The notes: generated by a model from the sequence alone, not told the origin. A DNA stretch of 64,000 nucleotides from Pseudomonas sp. B33.4 (GCF_034555375.1 NZ_CP140706.1:1665001-1729000); one strand, 5' to 3'; shown: positions 8,844 through 18,448, counted from the first letter of the stretch. Translations and numbers: made by a program.

Positions 8844-11045
8844 TCAGAAGGTCTGCCCCAGATTCAGATAAACCGCCTGCTCATTCGCATCATTCAACCC
8901 ATAACTGAAATTCAACGGCCCCAGCGGTGTGTCAAAACCAATGAACACGCTCGCGGCGTTGATATAGCCACTGTCGAACTCATTGTCGTTGTTCCACGCC
9001 CGACCACGCTCCAGCGAGGCACCGGCGTACAACGGGAAGTCCAGCGGCAGGTACGAGCGCGGCGTCAGGCGGCGGTAGTACACCGCGCGCATCAGGCTGA
9101 TGTTCTGCCCGGAAATCGCGTCTTCACGAAAGCCCGACAACTGCCGCGCACCGCCGAGCAGGAAGCTTGAGGTCACCACGTTGGCATCATCCAGCGTGCG
9201 CCCGTATCGTCCGCCGAGAATCAACGTATCCGGTCCGCGGCTCATGGCTTTGTCGATTTTCAGATCCCACTGTCGGTAACGCGTGTCCGAACCGAGACCC
9301 GGTTCGAACTGCATCAGTGTCAGGCTGACGTCCTTGCCTTCGTGAGGGAAGTACACGTTATCCAGCGAGTCGTACGAATACTTCAGCGCGTAGAAACCTT
9401 CGTTGAAGTTCTCACTCGGCAAATCCTGATCGCCAATTCGCACATCGGCCTTGCCCCAGGCCTCGCCGACACCGAAACGCACTTCGCCGTTGTTGCCGAT
9501 CTGTCGACCGAAGTTGAGGCCGAACCCGTAGCGCTCGACGCGATACTGCGCGATCGGATCGTTGTCCAGTACCGAGTCGACGTTCTGCGCTTCAAACGAT
9601 GCGTACGGCGCGACGAAGTAGCGTGAACCAACGTCGAGCGGTTGATAGAACTCGCTGTACAGCTCTTGTTTATCGCCAATCTGCGCACGGGTCAGCCATT
9701 CCGCGCCGAGGCGGTTGATGCCGTTGATGCGGTAACTGGCGCCAAGGTTGAAGGCGCTGTCGCCGCGCATGTCGTCCGACAGATTGAGGCCGACCCGCAA
9801 GTAATCGGTGCCGCTGCGTTTGCCCCGGGCGCTGATCACCAGCGTGTGATCCTGGCCCTTGTGCACCACGCGGTATTGCACCTGCTCGAAGTAGTCGAGG
9901 CCGTACAAGGTGCCCATGTCCGAATGCAAGCGCGCCAGATCCAGCGGCTCGCCGATGTGCTGGCGGATGTAGTAGCGAATCACATCGTCGTCGACTTTCG
10001 AGTCGTTCTCGACGCGGATCGCGGTAATGATCGGCGTGCGCTGACCCGGCGAACGCGCGGCGTTGAGTTCGGCGTCCTGGGATTCTTTGGGTTTGAGGGC
10101 GGCGAGGCGCGCATCGAGGATTCGGGTGGCGCGGTAACCGGCGTCGATCATCTCCTGTGCCTTGCCGAAATCGGTGACGCCGAACGCCGCCAGCGCTGGC
10201 TGGATCAGCACATCGGAAGGCTTCAGGGCCGCCAGTTGTTCTTCGGAATTACTGCGGGTCATCAGGGTGATCGACTGGTTCAGCACATCGACCACGGTGG
10301 TCAATTGCTTGCGGTTGCGCAGAGGCGTGCCGATGTCGACGACGATGGCCACGTCAACGCCCATTTCCCGCGCCACATCAAGGGGGATGTTGTCGGTCAT
10401 GCCACCGTCCACCAACAGCCGACCATCGAGTTCGACCGGGGCGAATACCGCCGGGATCGACATGCTCGCGCGGATCACCTGGGGCAAGTGGCCTTTGCGG
10501 AACACCACTTTTTCGCCGTTGGCGATGTCGGTGGCGACGGCGCGGAACGGGATCGGCAGTTTGTCGAAATCCCGGGTGTCGCTGGTGTGGGCCAACAGGC
10601 TTTCCAGCAGCAGCGCGAGGTTCTGGCCCTGAATCACGCCCAGTGGCAGGCCGAGACTGCCGTCGTCGCGGAAGCTGAGTTTCTGTTTCACCAGAAAGTC
10701 GCGGTCATCCTGTTTGCGCCGGAACGGCACGTCTTCGCGCGGTGGCGCGTCGGACAACGCCGCTTGCCAGTCGATGTTCAGTGCGAGTTTTTCCAGCTCA
10801 TCGATCTTGTAACCCGAGGCGTACAGACCGCCGACCACCGCGCCCATGCTGGTGCCGGCGATCGCATCGATCTTGATGCCTTGTTCTTCCAGGGCCTTGA
10901 GCACACCGATGTGCGCCAGTCCGCGCGCGGCACCGCCAGACAGCACGAGGCCGACTTTCGGTCGCGTCGCGTCACTGGTATCGACGCTGGCGTGAGCGAT
11001 TAAAGGGAGAAAACCAAGCAGCAGGCAGAACAGCAGACGGCGCAT
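8844..11045 (-). CDS. plpD: PlpD-type patatin phospholipase, type Vd autotransporter
   Basis: The 733-residue protein has a Sec signal peptide (cleavage near AHA-SV), a patatin domain with the oxyanion loop GGAARG, nucleophile Ser66 in GTSMG and the dyad Asp213 in DGGMTDN, then a POTRA-like domain (about 340-420) and an Omp85-type 16-strand barrel ending in the outer-membrane signature Phe (LNLGQTF). PlpD is a phospholipase A1 that crosses the outer membrane through its own barrel. Length and domain order agree with the family. It is divergent from the Rdx-fold gene with a 71-base gap holding both promoters. Confidence 0.93.
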   Translation of the reverse strand: MRRLLFCLLLGFLPLIAHASVDTSDATRPKVGLVLSGGAARGLAHIGVLKALEEQGIKIDAIAGTSMGAVVGGLYASGYKIDELEKLALNIDWQAALSDAPPREDVPFRRKQDDRDFLVKQKLSFRDDGSLGLPLGVIQGQNLALLLESLLAHTSDTRDFDKLPIPFRAVATDIANGEKVVFRKGHLPQVIRASMSIPAVFAPVELDGRLLVDGGMTDNIPLDVAREMGVDVAIVVDIGTPLRNRKQLTTVVDVLNQSITLMTRSNSEEQLAALKPSDVLIQPALAAFGVTDFGKAQEMIDAGYRATRILDARLAALKPKESQDAELNAARSPGQRTPIITAIRVENDSKVDDDVIRYYIRQHIGEPLDLARLHSDMGTLYGLDYFEQVQYRVVHKGQDHTLVISARGKRSGTDYLRVGLNLSDDMRGDSAFNLGASYRINGINRLGAEWLTRAQIGDKQELYSEFYQPLDVGSRYFVAPYASFEAQNVDSVLDNDPIAQYRVERYGFGLNFGRQIGNNGEVRFGVGEAWGKADVRIGDQDLPSENFNEGFYALKYSYDSLDNVYFPHEGKDVSLTLMQFEPGLGSDTRYRQWDLKIDKAMSRGPDTLILGGRYGRTLDDANVVTSSFLLGGARQLSGFREDAISGQNISLMRAVYYRRLTPRSYLPLDFPLYAGASLERGRAWNNDNEFDSGYINAASVFIGFDTPLGPLNFSYGLNDANEQAVYLNLGQTF

Positions 11046-11116
11046 TGTGAGTCTCGGGGCAAGCGATAAAGCCGGCTATTATAGCGGCGCCCTCTGTCTC
11101 AGGAGTTTCAGCAAAC

Positions 11117-11404
11117 ATGACTGTCGCAAAAGCAGAAGTTGTCATCACCTATTGCACCCAATGCCAGTGGCTGCTGCGCGCCGCGTGGCTGGCGCAGGAA
11201 CTGCTCAGCACCTTTGGCGATGACCTTGGCAAAGTGTCTCTGGTGCCGGGCACCGGCGGGGTATTTCACATCACCTGCGATGGTGTGCAGATCTGGGAAC
11301 GCAAGGCTGACGGCGGCTTTCCGGAGGCCAAGGTGCTGAAGCAGCGAGTTCGCGATCAGATCGATCCTGACCGCGACCTCGGTCACAACGACCGCACTCA
11401 GTGA
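11117..11404 (+). CDS. Rdx family (SelT/SelW/SelH-like) thioredoxin-fold protein
   Basis: A 95-residue protein whose N-terminus VVITYCTQCQWLLRAAWLA carries the CxxC redox motif of the Rdx family (C14 and C17 region), in which eukaryotic homologues have selenocysteine at the second position; here it is Cys. The family GG(V)F turn and FPEAK motif are present. Predicted cytosolic redox protein of unknown partner. AGGAG lies 11 bases before the ATG. Its 3' end overlaps the convergent EamA gene by 7 bases. Confidence 0.85.
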   Translation: MTVAKAEVVITYCTQCQWLLRAAWLAQELLSTFGDDLGKVSLVPGTGGVFHITCDGVQIWERKADGGFPEAKVLKQRVRDQIDPDRDLGHNDRTQ

Positions 11405-12291
11405 GATGCGGCCTCGGCGGCTACGGTTTTCTTGTCCGCATGGCCGGACATCCGCGCTGACACGACGATGGCGACAATGATCAACGCGCCGCCGATCAGC
11501 ATCTTCGGCGTCGGGTCTTCATTGAACAGCAGCCAGGCCACGGTAATGCCGTAAACCGGTTCCATCGCAAATACCACTGCCGCCGTGCGCGCCTTGATCA
11601 CCGCCAGACTGGCGACGAACAGGCTATGAGCGACGCCGGTGCAGAACACCCCGAGCAAGCCGATCCACAACCAGTCCAGTGCGCGCACCTCGCTCAGTTG
11701 CGGCGCGGCAACCGGCAGCAGACACAGCGCCACCACCACGTTTTGACACAACGCCGCCTGCACCGCCGGAATCCGCCCGGAGCTGGCGCGATTGGTCAGC
11801 GACAGCAAGGAAAACAGCAGCCCGGACAATACCGACCAGAGTAAGCCGATGGTCGCGCCGCTGCCCAGATCGAATGCCGGGGTCACCAGAATCAGACCGA
11901 CGCTCACCAGAACCACCAGCACGATTTCATTGGCGCGGATGCGTTCGCGGAAAATCAGCCCTTCAAGAATCACCGTAAAGGCCGGGAAACTGGCAAAGCC
12001 CAACGTCGCGATGGCGACGCCGGCGATCTTCACCGAAACAAAGAAACTCACCCAGTGCCCGGCCAGCAATACGCCGCTGAGGGCCAGACGCCGCCAGTCC
12101 ACGGCCTGCAGTTTCTGCCAGCCGCTCTGGCTGGCGAAGCGGGCGAAGAACGCCAGGGCGACAACGGCGAAAGCTGCGCGACCGAAGACGATAACAGCGG
12201 GGGAGGCGGCAGCGAGTTTGCCGAACACACCGGTCAGGCCAAACATCAAAGCACCAATGTGCAGGGCGCCGAGGGCGGTACGCGGAGTCAT
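11398..12291 (-). CDS. EamA/DMT family inner-membrane exporter
   Basis: A 297-residue protein with about ten hydrophobic segments in two homologous halves, beginning TALGALHIGALMFGLTGVFG, and with the EamA second-half motif (AAVVFAMEPVYGITVAWLLF). DMT exporters of this type move amino acids or other metabolites out of the cell; the substrate cannot be read from sequence. It follows the AraC-type regulator on the same strand after 69 bases, which suggests regulator and target in one unit. Confidence 0.85.
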   Translation of the reverse strand: MTPRTALGALHIGALMFGLTGVFGKLAAASPAVIVFGRAAFAVVALAFFARFASQSGWQKLQAVDWRRLALSGVLLAGHWVSFFVSVKIAGVAIATLGFASFPAFTVILEGLIFRERIRANEIVLVVLVSVGLILVTPAFDLGSGATIGLLWSVLSGLLFSLLSLTNRASSGRIPAVQAALCQNVVVALCLLPVAAPQLSEVRALDWLWIGLLGVFCTGVAHSLFVASLAVIKARTAAVVFAMEPVYGITVAWLLFNEDPTPKMLIGGALIIVAIVVSARMSGHADKKTVAAEAASH

Positions 12292-12360
12292 TGCAATCCT
12301 TAATCAAAACGCCATTCACCTACATATTGACTGGGTGAGGGCCGAGCGTCTGTCGGCAGG

Positions 12361-13125
12361 CTATCGTCTTTTGTCGCAGGAATCGCGTCGAAGCTGGCCG
12401 GGCGACGAACCGAACTCGCGCAGGACGGCAGCCGAGAAGGCACTCTGCGAGCTGTAGCCGACGCGACTGGCCACTTCGCCGATCGGCAGACCTGTGTCGC
12501 GCAGCAGTTGCACCGCCAGATGCAGCCGCCGGCTACGGATGTAATCCATTGGCGTCTGCCCGCATTCGGCCATGAACCGTGCATGCAAACGTGCGCTCGA
12601 GAGCCCGGCGACCCTCGCCAGATCGGCAACCTGCAAAGGGTAAGCGGCGTTCTGCTCGATGTGTGCATCCAGCGCTGCATACGGCAAACGGCGGGCGGCG
12701 AGTTCGGCCGGTTGCGCATGATTGAGGCTGGCCAGCAGCAACACCGCGCCTTGCTGCGCGATCAACGGATCGCTCACCGGACTGTTCGCCAGCCAGCTGA
12801 CCAACTGGCTTTGTCCTGAATCCAGCGACAAGCGCGCGGGCTGATCGAGCAAGCGGCGACTGGCCTCGGCATGCTCGCCCAGCGAGTCCTTCACCCATTG
12901 CTCATCCGGGATATCCAGCACCAGACAGCGGCTGCCGTCGGGACTGCCGCAAGTGTGATGCGCACCGGAAGGAATCACCACAAAACTCTGCTGACGCACC
13001 TGACTGCCACACCCATCGACCTCGAAGTCCAGCGCACCGGACAGCCCGAACACCAATTGTGCGTGGTCGTGGCTGTGGACGATCAAATCGCGGGTGTACT
13101 GGCGCAGGGTGAGGATCGGTCGCAT
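12361..13125 (-). CDS. AraC family regulator with cupin sensor domain
   Basis: A 254-residue protein: N-terminal cupin (HSHDHAQLVFGLSGALDFEV, about residues 18-37, and SFVVIPSGAHHTC) and C-terminal AraC helix-turn-helix pair (LQVADLARVAGLSSARLHARF and GEVASRVGYSSQSAFSAAVL). It lies directly upstream of the EamA exporter and probably controls it. Inducer unknown. Confidence 0.88.
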   Translation of the reverse strand: MRPILTLRQYTRDLIVHSHDHAQLVFGLSGALDFEVDGCGSQVRQQSFVVIPSGAHHTCGSPDGSRCLVLDIPDEQWVKDSLGEHAEASRRLLDQPARLSLDSGQSQLVSWLANSPVSDPLIAQQGAVLLLASLNHAQPAELAARRLPYAALDAHIEQNAAYPLQVADLARVAGLSSARLHARFMAECGQTPMDYIRSRRLHLAVQLLRDTGLPIGEVASRVGYSSQSAFSAAVLREFGSSPGQLRRDSCDKRR

Positions 13126-13261
13126 GGCAGGGTCGTCTCCGAAGTGATCGCCAGTCTACACCGCCGCGCGCAGCCTGCGTTGTCACAGGACTGACTCGCG
13201 CTTGTCATGGTCGATTAACCGGGCAGGCGCAGAGTGGCGAAAACATCGCAGAGGGTTGCCC

Positions 13262-14077
13262 ATGACCAGCGCCGAGCTCGCCAGACCCAGCCGTAAACAA
13301 CGCGTGCGCACCTTGTGGATCTCCGACGTGCATCTGGGCACGCGCGATTGCCAGGCCGAGCACTTGTCGAAATTTCTCAAGGGCTATCACGCCGACAAGA
13401 TTTACCTGGTCGGCGACATCATTGATGGCTGGAAACTGCGCGGTGGCATGTACTGGCCGCAGGCGCACACCAATGTGATTCGTCGATTGCTGACCATGAG
13501 CAAGCGCGGCACCGAAGTGATCTACGTCACCGGTAATCATGACGAGTTTTTACGCCGTTATTCGAAGCTGATTCTGGGCAACATCCAGTTGGTTGACGAG
13601 GCGGTGCATGTCACGGCCGATGGTCGACATCTGCTGGTGATTCACGGCGATCAGTTTGATGTGATCACCCGTTATCACCGCTGGCTGGCGTTCCTCGGTG
13701 ACTCCGCCTACGAATTCACCCTGACCCTCAATCGCTGGCTCAATCATTGGCGTGCGCGCTATGGCTACGGCTACTGGTCGTTGTCGGCGTACCTGAAGCA
13801 CAAGGTGAAAACGGCGGTGAGTTTTATCAGCGATTTTGAAGAAGCCATCGCCCATGAGTGTGTGAAGCGCAAGTTGCATGGTGTGGTCTGCGGGCACATT
13901 CACCACGCCGAGATCCGCAAGGTGGGCGAGGTGGACTACCTCAATTGCGGTGATTGGGTGGAGTCGTGCACAGCGCTGATCGAGCATTGGGACGGCACGA
14001 TCGAGTTGTATCGACTGGCAGATGCGCAGGCGCGGGAGGCGGAGCTCAAGGCGGCCAAAGTCGCCGAACTCGCCTAA
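13262..14077 (+). CDS. LpxH-like UDP-2,3-diacylglucosamine diphosphatase family metallophosphoesterase
   Basis: A 271-residue protein with the calcineurin-like metal motifs in order: DVH (WISDVHLGTRD), GDIIDGW, GNHDEF, HGDQFD and GHIHHAE. In Gram-negatives the LpxH family cleaves UDP-2,3-diacylglucosamine in lipid A synthesis, but this subgroup is a paralogue often annotated that way without proof. The ATG at 13262 (after AGAGGG) is preferred over one at 13202, which would add 20 residues before the conserved start. Monocistronic. Confidence 0.8.
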   Translation: MTSAELARPSRKQRVRTLWISDVHLGTRDCQAEHLSKFLKGYHADKIYLVGDIIDGWKLRGGMYWPQAHTNVIRRLLTMSKRGTEVIYVTGNHDEFLRRYSKLILGNIQLVDEAVHVTADGRHLLVIHGDQFDVITRYHRWLAFLGDSAYEFTLTLNRWLNHWRARYGYGYWSLSAYLKHKVKTAVSFISDFEEAIAHECVKRKLHGVVCGHIHHAEIRKVGEVDYLNCGDWVESCTALIEHWDGTIELYRLADAQAREAELKAAKVAELA

Positions 14078-14100
14078 TGCTCTGGTGATTGAGAGGGCCT

Positions 14101-14167
14101 CATCGCGAGCAGGCTCACTCCTACAGGGGTACGCATTTCAACTGTAGGAGTGAGCCTGCTCGCGATG
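14101..14167. repeat. REP pair (inverted)
   Basis: Facing hairpins CGCGAGCAGGCTCACTCCTA and its complement (14104-14126 and 14143-14166) between convergent genes. Confidence 0.85.
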
Positions 14168-14193
14168 AACCGCCCAGCGGTTCCCGAGGATGA

Positions 14194-14784
14194 TTACGCT
14201 GGCGAGTGTTCCTCCATCGCGGCTTTGTAAATCGAGTTCTTCGGCTGCGCAAACAACCGCTCCATCATCGGCTCGAAGAAACACAAAGGCAGCGTGTCAT
14301 AGCCCGGATCAAACGCCGCCGCATCGTATTTGGCGCAAAACTCGGCGGTTGCCTGAAACTGCGGATGCTCCTTGAACTGCTCGCGCAGATGCCTATCCAT
14401 GCCCAGGTGATGAAAGAAGTAGTAACCCTGAAACACACCATGCTTCTCGACCATCCACAGATTCTCGGCACTGACGAACGGCTTGAGAATCGCCGCAGCA
14501 ATGTCCGGATGGTTATACGAGCCGAGCGTGTCGCCAATGTCATGCAGCAACGCACAAACCACGTATTCCTCGTCGCGTCCATCACGAAAGGCGCGGGTCG
14601 CGGTTTGCAACGAATGGGTCAGGCGATCCACGGGAAAACCGCCGAAATCGCCTTCGAGCAATTTCAGGTGGGTCATGATCCGCGAGGGCAGTTGTTTGGC
14701 GTAGGCACTGAAATCCGCGGCGATGATCGCCCAGTCTTCCTGCGTACCGTCCTTCATATGGGTGAAGCGGGCATTGGCGTTCAT
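14194..14784 (-). CDS. HD-domain protein, PhnZ/TmpB-like putative diiron oxygenase
   Basis: A 196-residue protein with an HD fold: an early His (LTHSLQTATRA), the HD pair in CALLHDIGDTLG, a His in VEKHGVFQGYY, and a late Asp in YDAAAFDPGYD. This pattern and the length resemble the mixed-valence diiron oxygenases PhnZ and TmpB that cleave organophosphonates, more than HD phosphohydrolases; substrate unknown. It follows the Mpo1-like gene on the same strand after 22 bases, so two putative non-haem iron oxygenases are likely co-expressed. No phosphonate genes are nearby, so a phosphonate role is only one option. Confidence 0.7.
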   Translation of the reverse strand: MNANARFTHMKDGTQEDWAIIAADFSAYAKQLPSRIMTHLKLLEGDFGGFPVDRLTHSLQTATRAFRDGRDEEYVVCALLHDIGDTLGSYNHPDIAAAILKPFVSAENLWMVEKHGVFQGYYFFHHLGMDRHLREQFKEHPQFQATAEFCAKYDAAAFDPGYDTLPLCFFEPMMERLFAQPKNSIYKAAMEEHSPA

Positions 14785-14806
14785 CGGCCATCCTCTTTCT
14801 TGTTAT

Positions 14807-15118
14807 TCAGAACGCCACGCGACCCAGAATCATGTCGCGGTACATGACAAAGTCACCGAGCAGGCTGTACAGCGGATGCTGAAAAGTCGCCGGTCGGTTC
14901 TTCTCGAAAAAGAAATGCCCGACCCAGGCAAAGCTGTAGCCAGCCAATGGCACCGCCAATAGAAGCAGCCAGGCACCTTTGGCGATGGTCATCGCCAGAA
15001 TGAAAATAACCAGCGTCGTGCCGATGAAGTGCAGGCGCCGGCAGGTGCTGTTGTTGTGTTCGCTGAGGTAATACGGATAGAACTCAGCGAAGCTGTTGAA
15101 TTGCTTGATGTTTTCCAC
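14807..15118 (-). CDS. Mpo1-like (DUF962) membrane protein
   Basis: About 103 residues from a GTG at 15118 (ENIKQFNSFAEFYPYYLSEH), with two membrane segments and the DUF962 histidines (YYLSEHNN, RRLHFIGTT, WVGHFFFEKNRPATFQHPLY, residues around His17, His27 and the later HxxxxNxPxxxxHP motif). Yeast Mpo1 is an Fe(II) dioxygenase that alpha-oxidises 2-hydroxy fatty acids. An ATG at 15193 would give 128 residues but lacks a ribosome site and the extra 25 residues do not look like the family. First gene of a pair with the HD-domain gene. Confidence 0.8.
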   Translation of the reverse strand: MENIKQFNSFAEFYPYYLSEHNNSTCRRLHFIGTTLVIFILAMTIAKGAWLLLLAVPLAGYSFAWVGHFFFEKNRPATFQHPLYSLLGDFVMYRDMILGRVAF

Positions 15119-15282
15119 GACCGCGTTCTCTGTGGTTATTGTTCTGGCGACGAGTTGTTCGGCGGGTAGCTTATTTGAGTCTAGAGTGATCATTGGCGTG
15201 GGCCAGTGACAATCGGCGCCACTTTAGTATCCTTCGCAAATCAGGCCGTAGCATGCGGCCCATCATGTAAAAGAATAACGCC

Positions 15283-16344
15283 ATGAGCGAACGAACGACT
15301 TCTGCAAGCTGGGCGATGGGGATTGTCAAAGCATTGGAGATGGACGGCCTGGATTGCCGGGTTCTGTTCAAGCAACTGGGGCTCGATTACACGGCTCTGG
15401 ATGATCCGGATGCGCGCTTTCCGCAAGATTCCATGACCCGCCTCTGGCAACGGGCGGTCGAGTTGTCCGGTAATCCGGCGATCGGTCTGAACATGGGCAA
15501 AGTGGTGCGACCGGCGTCGTTTCATGTCGCCGGCTACGCATTGATGTCGAGCAATACCCTGGCCGAAGGCTTCCAGCGACTGGTGCGCTATCAGCGGATC
15601 ATCGCCGAAAGTGCCGACCTGAGCTTCCGTCTGCTGGAAGAAGGTTACGCGCTGATCCTGACCGTGCACGGCGACCATCTGCCGCCGACCCGGCAAAGCG
15701 CCGAAGCCTCGCTGGCCTGTGCACTGGGCCTGTGCGGCTGGCTGACCGGGCGCACGCTGCATCCGGTCAAAGTGCTGGTGCAGGGTGATCAGCCGGAAAA
15801 TCTGCAACCCTACAAACAAGCCTTCCACGCGCCGTTGGTGTTCAACGCGCCGTACGATGCGCTGATCTTCGAACGCGCCGACATGGAGGCGCCGCTGCCC
15901 ACCGCCAACGAGGCGATGGCGCTGTTGCATGACCGGTTTGCCGGGGAATATCTGGCGCGGTTTTCCGAGAGTCGCGTGACCCACAAGGCGCGGCAGGTGC
16001 TGTGCCGGTTGCTGCCACAAGGCGAGCCGAAGCGCGATACCGTCGCGCAGACCCTGCATTTGTCGCAGCGTACTTTGCAGCGTCGCTTGCAGGAGGAGGG
16101 TACGAGTTTTCAGCAACTGCTCGATGACACGCGCCGCGAACTGGCCGAGCAGTATCTGGCGCAACCGAGCATGACTTTGCTGGAGATTGCCTATCTGTTG
16201 GGCTTTGCCGACCCGAGCAACTTCTTTCGCGCGTTCCGCCGCTGGTTCGACACCACGCCCGGCGATTACCGGACGCGGTTGTTGCAGGCGCCGAGTGCGA
16301 TCAGTGACGCCAAAAGGCCGGAATACACAGTACAAACACCGTAA
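15283..16344 (+). CDS. AraC family regulator (OruR/arabinose-binding-domain type)
   Basis: A 353-residue protein: an N-terminal ligand domain of the PF12625 type (about 25-210, with FPQDSMTRLWQRAVELSGNP) and a C-terminal helix-turn-helix pair (VAQTLHLSQRTLQRRLQEEG, IAYLLGFADPSNFFRAFRRW). Such regulators in Pseudomonas activate catabolic or virulence genes; target unknown. Its 3' end overlaps the convergent trkH gene by 44 bases, so transcription of each may interfere with the other. Confidence 0.88.
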   Translation: MSERTTSASWAMGIVKALEMDGLDCRVLFKQLGLDYTALDDPDARFPQDSMTRLWQRAVELSGNPAIGLNMGKVVRPASFHVAGYALMSSNTLAEGFQRLVRYQRIIAESADLSFRLLEEGYALILTVHGDHLPPTRQSAEASLACALGLCGWLTGRTLHPVKVLVQGDQPENLQPYKQAFHAPLVFNAPYDALIFERADMEAPLPTANEAMALLHDRFAGEYLARFSESRVTHKARQVLCRLLPQGEPKRDTVAQTLHLSQRTLQRRLQEEGTSFQQLLDDTRRELAEQYLAQPSMTLLEIAYLLGFADPSNFFRAFRRWFDTTPGDYRTRLLQAPSAISDAKRPEYTVQTP

Positions 16345-17755
16345 TGATCTCAAGTCGGCCGAGCAGCATGCCGAACGACAGGATCCATTTGGCCGCATCC
16401 GGCAGGGTGGCGAAGTTGCCCGCAGGGCCAATGGTCTCGCCAAGGCCTGGGCCGACGCCGGACACGGTACTGGCGGCGCCGGTCAGCGCAGTCATCCAGT
16501 CGACGCCGAGCAGCGACAGCAACAGGGCGATCACGCAGATGGTGATGGCGAAGAAGAACGAAAACGTCAGAATCGAGCGGACGATCTCTTCGTCGAGACG
16601 GTGGCCGTTGTACTTCTGTTTGATCACCGCGCGCGGGTGAATCAGCTGGTTAAGGTTGGCCTTGAGCAGGATGTAGGCGACCTGGAAGCGGAAAATCTTG
16701 ATCCCGCCCGCCGTCGACCCTGAACACCCGCCGACAAAACCCAGATAGAAAAACAGCATCAACGAGAAGTTGCCCCACAGGCTGTAATCGCCAAGGGCGA
16801 AACCGGTAGTGGTGACCACCGATGTCACGTTCAGCGCCACGTGGCGCAAGGCGTCCAGCCAGTGCAGGTTGGTCGTCCACCAGTACCAGGTGCCGAGCAC
16901 CAGCCAGGTCACCAGCAACATCCCGAGCAACCCCTGCACCTGCTGATCTTTGATCAGCGCTTTACGATTGCCGCGCAATGTCGCGACGTAAAGGGTGAAC
17001 GGCAGGCTGCCGAGAATCATGATGACCACCGCAACCCAGTGCACCGCTGGTTGCGTCCACTTGGCCAGGGATTGGTCGGAAGTTGAAAATCCACCGGTGG
17101 AAATTGCCGACATTGCATGGTTGATCGCGTCGAACGGGCTCATCCCGGCCCACCAGAACGCGAGGCTGCCGAGGATAGTGATGCCGACGTAAGCGGCCAC
17201 AATCAGCCGCGCCACCATGTGCGAGCGCGGCATGACCTTTTCCGAGCGGTCCGAGGATTCTGTCTGGAACAGGCGCATGCCACCGATGCGCAGCAACGGC
17301 AGAATCGCCACCGCCATACCGATAAAGCCGATGCCGCCGATCCAGTGCAGCAGCGAGCGCCACATCAGAATGCCGGGGGACATGGTGTCGAGGCCGTTAA
17401 GTACGGTCGAGCCCGTCGCGGTGATGCCGGACATGCTTTCGAAAAAAGAGTCGGTGTAGCTGATGTGCTGGGTGAGCAGAAACGGCAGCGCGGCGAAAAT
17501 GCACACCACCAGCCAACTGCTCACGGTTAGCAGGTACATGTCGCGCGGGCGCAGGTGTATGTGTTCCGGGCGCCCGGGAATCACCAGCGCGAGGCCGGCG
17601 ACAAAGGTGATCATGCTCGCCCAGAGGAACGACGGCAGGTCGCTGGTGCGCTCGAAAATCACCAGGGTGGCCATCGGCACGACCATGGCCACGGCCAGGG
17701 TGATCAGGAAGATGCCGATGATGAAACCAATGATCCGTAAGGTCGGCAACGCCAT
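16301..17755 (-). CDS. trkH: TrkH/TrkG potassium uptake channel subunit
   Basis: A 484-residue membrane protein with the four-repeat TrkH architecture; selectivity-filter glycine loops are visible at MSGITATGSTVL, MSAISTGGFST, VTSVVTTTGFALGD and TVSGVGPGLGETIG. It imports K+ together with the cytoplasmic regulator TrkA, which is not in the window. The C-terminus ending PAFWRH is the family end. Convergent overlap with the AraC gene. Confidence 0.95.
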   Translation of the reverse strand: MALPTLRIIGFIIGIFLITLAVAMVVPMATLVIFERTSDLPSFLWASMITFVAGLALVIPGRPEHIHLRPRDMYLLTVSSWLVVCIFAALPFLLTQHISYTDSFFESMSGITATGSTVLNGLDTMSPGILMWRSLLHWIGGIGFIGMAVAILPLLRIGGMRLFQTESSDRSEKVMPRSHMVARLIVAAYVGITILGSLAFWWAGMSPFDAINHAMSAISTGGFSTSDQSLAKWTQPAVHWVAVVIMILGSLPFTLYVATLRGNRKALIKDQQVQGLLGMLLVTWLVLGTWYWWTTNLHWLDALRHVALNVTSVVTTTGFALGDYSLWGNFSLMLFFYLGFVGGCSGSTAGGIKIFRFQVAYILLKANLNQLIHPRAVIKQKYNGHRLDEEIVRSILTFSFFFAITICVIALLLSLLGVDWMTALTGAASTVSGVGPGLGETIGPAGNFATLPDAAKWILSFGMLLGRLEIITVFVLCIPAFWRH

Positions 17756-17876
17756 GAAGTCCGCTCGGGCTGATGTGGGAAGGGCGCCATTCTACCCGTG
17801 GGGCAGGGCATGTAAACCGGCATCCTGTTGGCAGATAAAGCTAGAATAGCCGCACATATTTTTCAGGAGGTGGCCG

Positions 17877-18443
17877 ATGCAGGCTCTCGACGCGTTGCTC
17901 AACCGTGTTTCCGTTCCACGACTGGTCGAACCGGCCCCCACTGCCGAGCAGCGCGAAGCTCTGTTTGGCGCCGCATTGCGCGCGCCGGATCACGGGCATT
18001 TACAGCCGTATCGTTTCCTGACCGTCGAAGGTGCGGCGCGCGAGCAGATGGGTGAGTTGCTGGCTGAAGCTGCACAACAGCAGGAAGGCGAAGTCACCGA
18101 GGCTATGATCGACAAGGCGCGCAACGGTCCGCTGCGGGCGCCGCTGGTGGTTGTGGTGATCGCCAAATTGCAGGAACACGTCAAGTACCCGAAGGCCGAG
18201 CAGTTGCTGGCGGCCGGGTGTGCGGCCCACGGGATTTTGCTGGCGGCGTATGCGCAGGGGATTGGTGCGGTGTGGCGTACGGGTGATCTGGCGTATTCGC
18301 CGCATGTGGCCAAAGGTTTGGGGCTGGCGGACGGTGAAGAGGTGATTGCGTTTCTTTACCTCGGCACGCCGCAGAAAGAACCGCGTGTGGCGGAGAAGGT
18401 TGATCTGGCCGAGTTTGTTAGTGCCTGGCCTGGTAAGGCGTAA
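17877..18443 (+). CDS. YdjA-type nitroreductase family protein
   Basis: A 188-residue FMN-binding nitroreductase of the small YdjA group: N-terminal RVSVPRLVEP with the FMN-contacting APDHGHLQPYRFL, and the C-terminal GIGAVWRTG motif. Such enzymes reduce nitro or quinone substrates with NAD(P)H; natural substrate unknown. AGGAGG precedes the ATG with 6-base spacing. Monocistronic. Confidence 0.9.
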   Translation: MQALDALLNRVSVPRLVEPAPTAEQREALFGAALRAPDHGHLQPYRFLTVEGAAREQMGELLAEAAQQQEGEVTEAMIDKARNGPLRAPLVVVVIAKLQEHVKYPKAEQLLAAGCAAHGILLAAYAQGIGAVWRTGDLAYSPHVAKGLGLADGEEVIAFLYLGTPQKEPRVAEKVDLAEFVSAWPGKA

Positions 18444-18448
18444 AGCGA

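Noticed and set aside
9642..11003. 453-codon + strand frame opposite plpD
   Set aside because: Shadow of plpD in a GC-rich genome; composition unlike a folded protein and no family motif.
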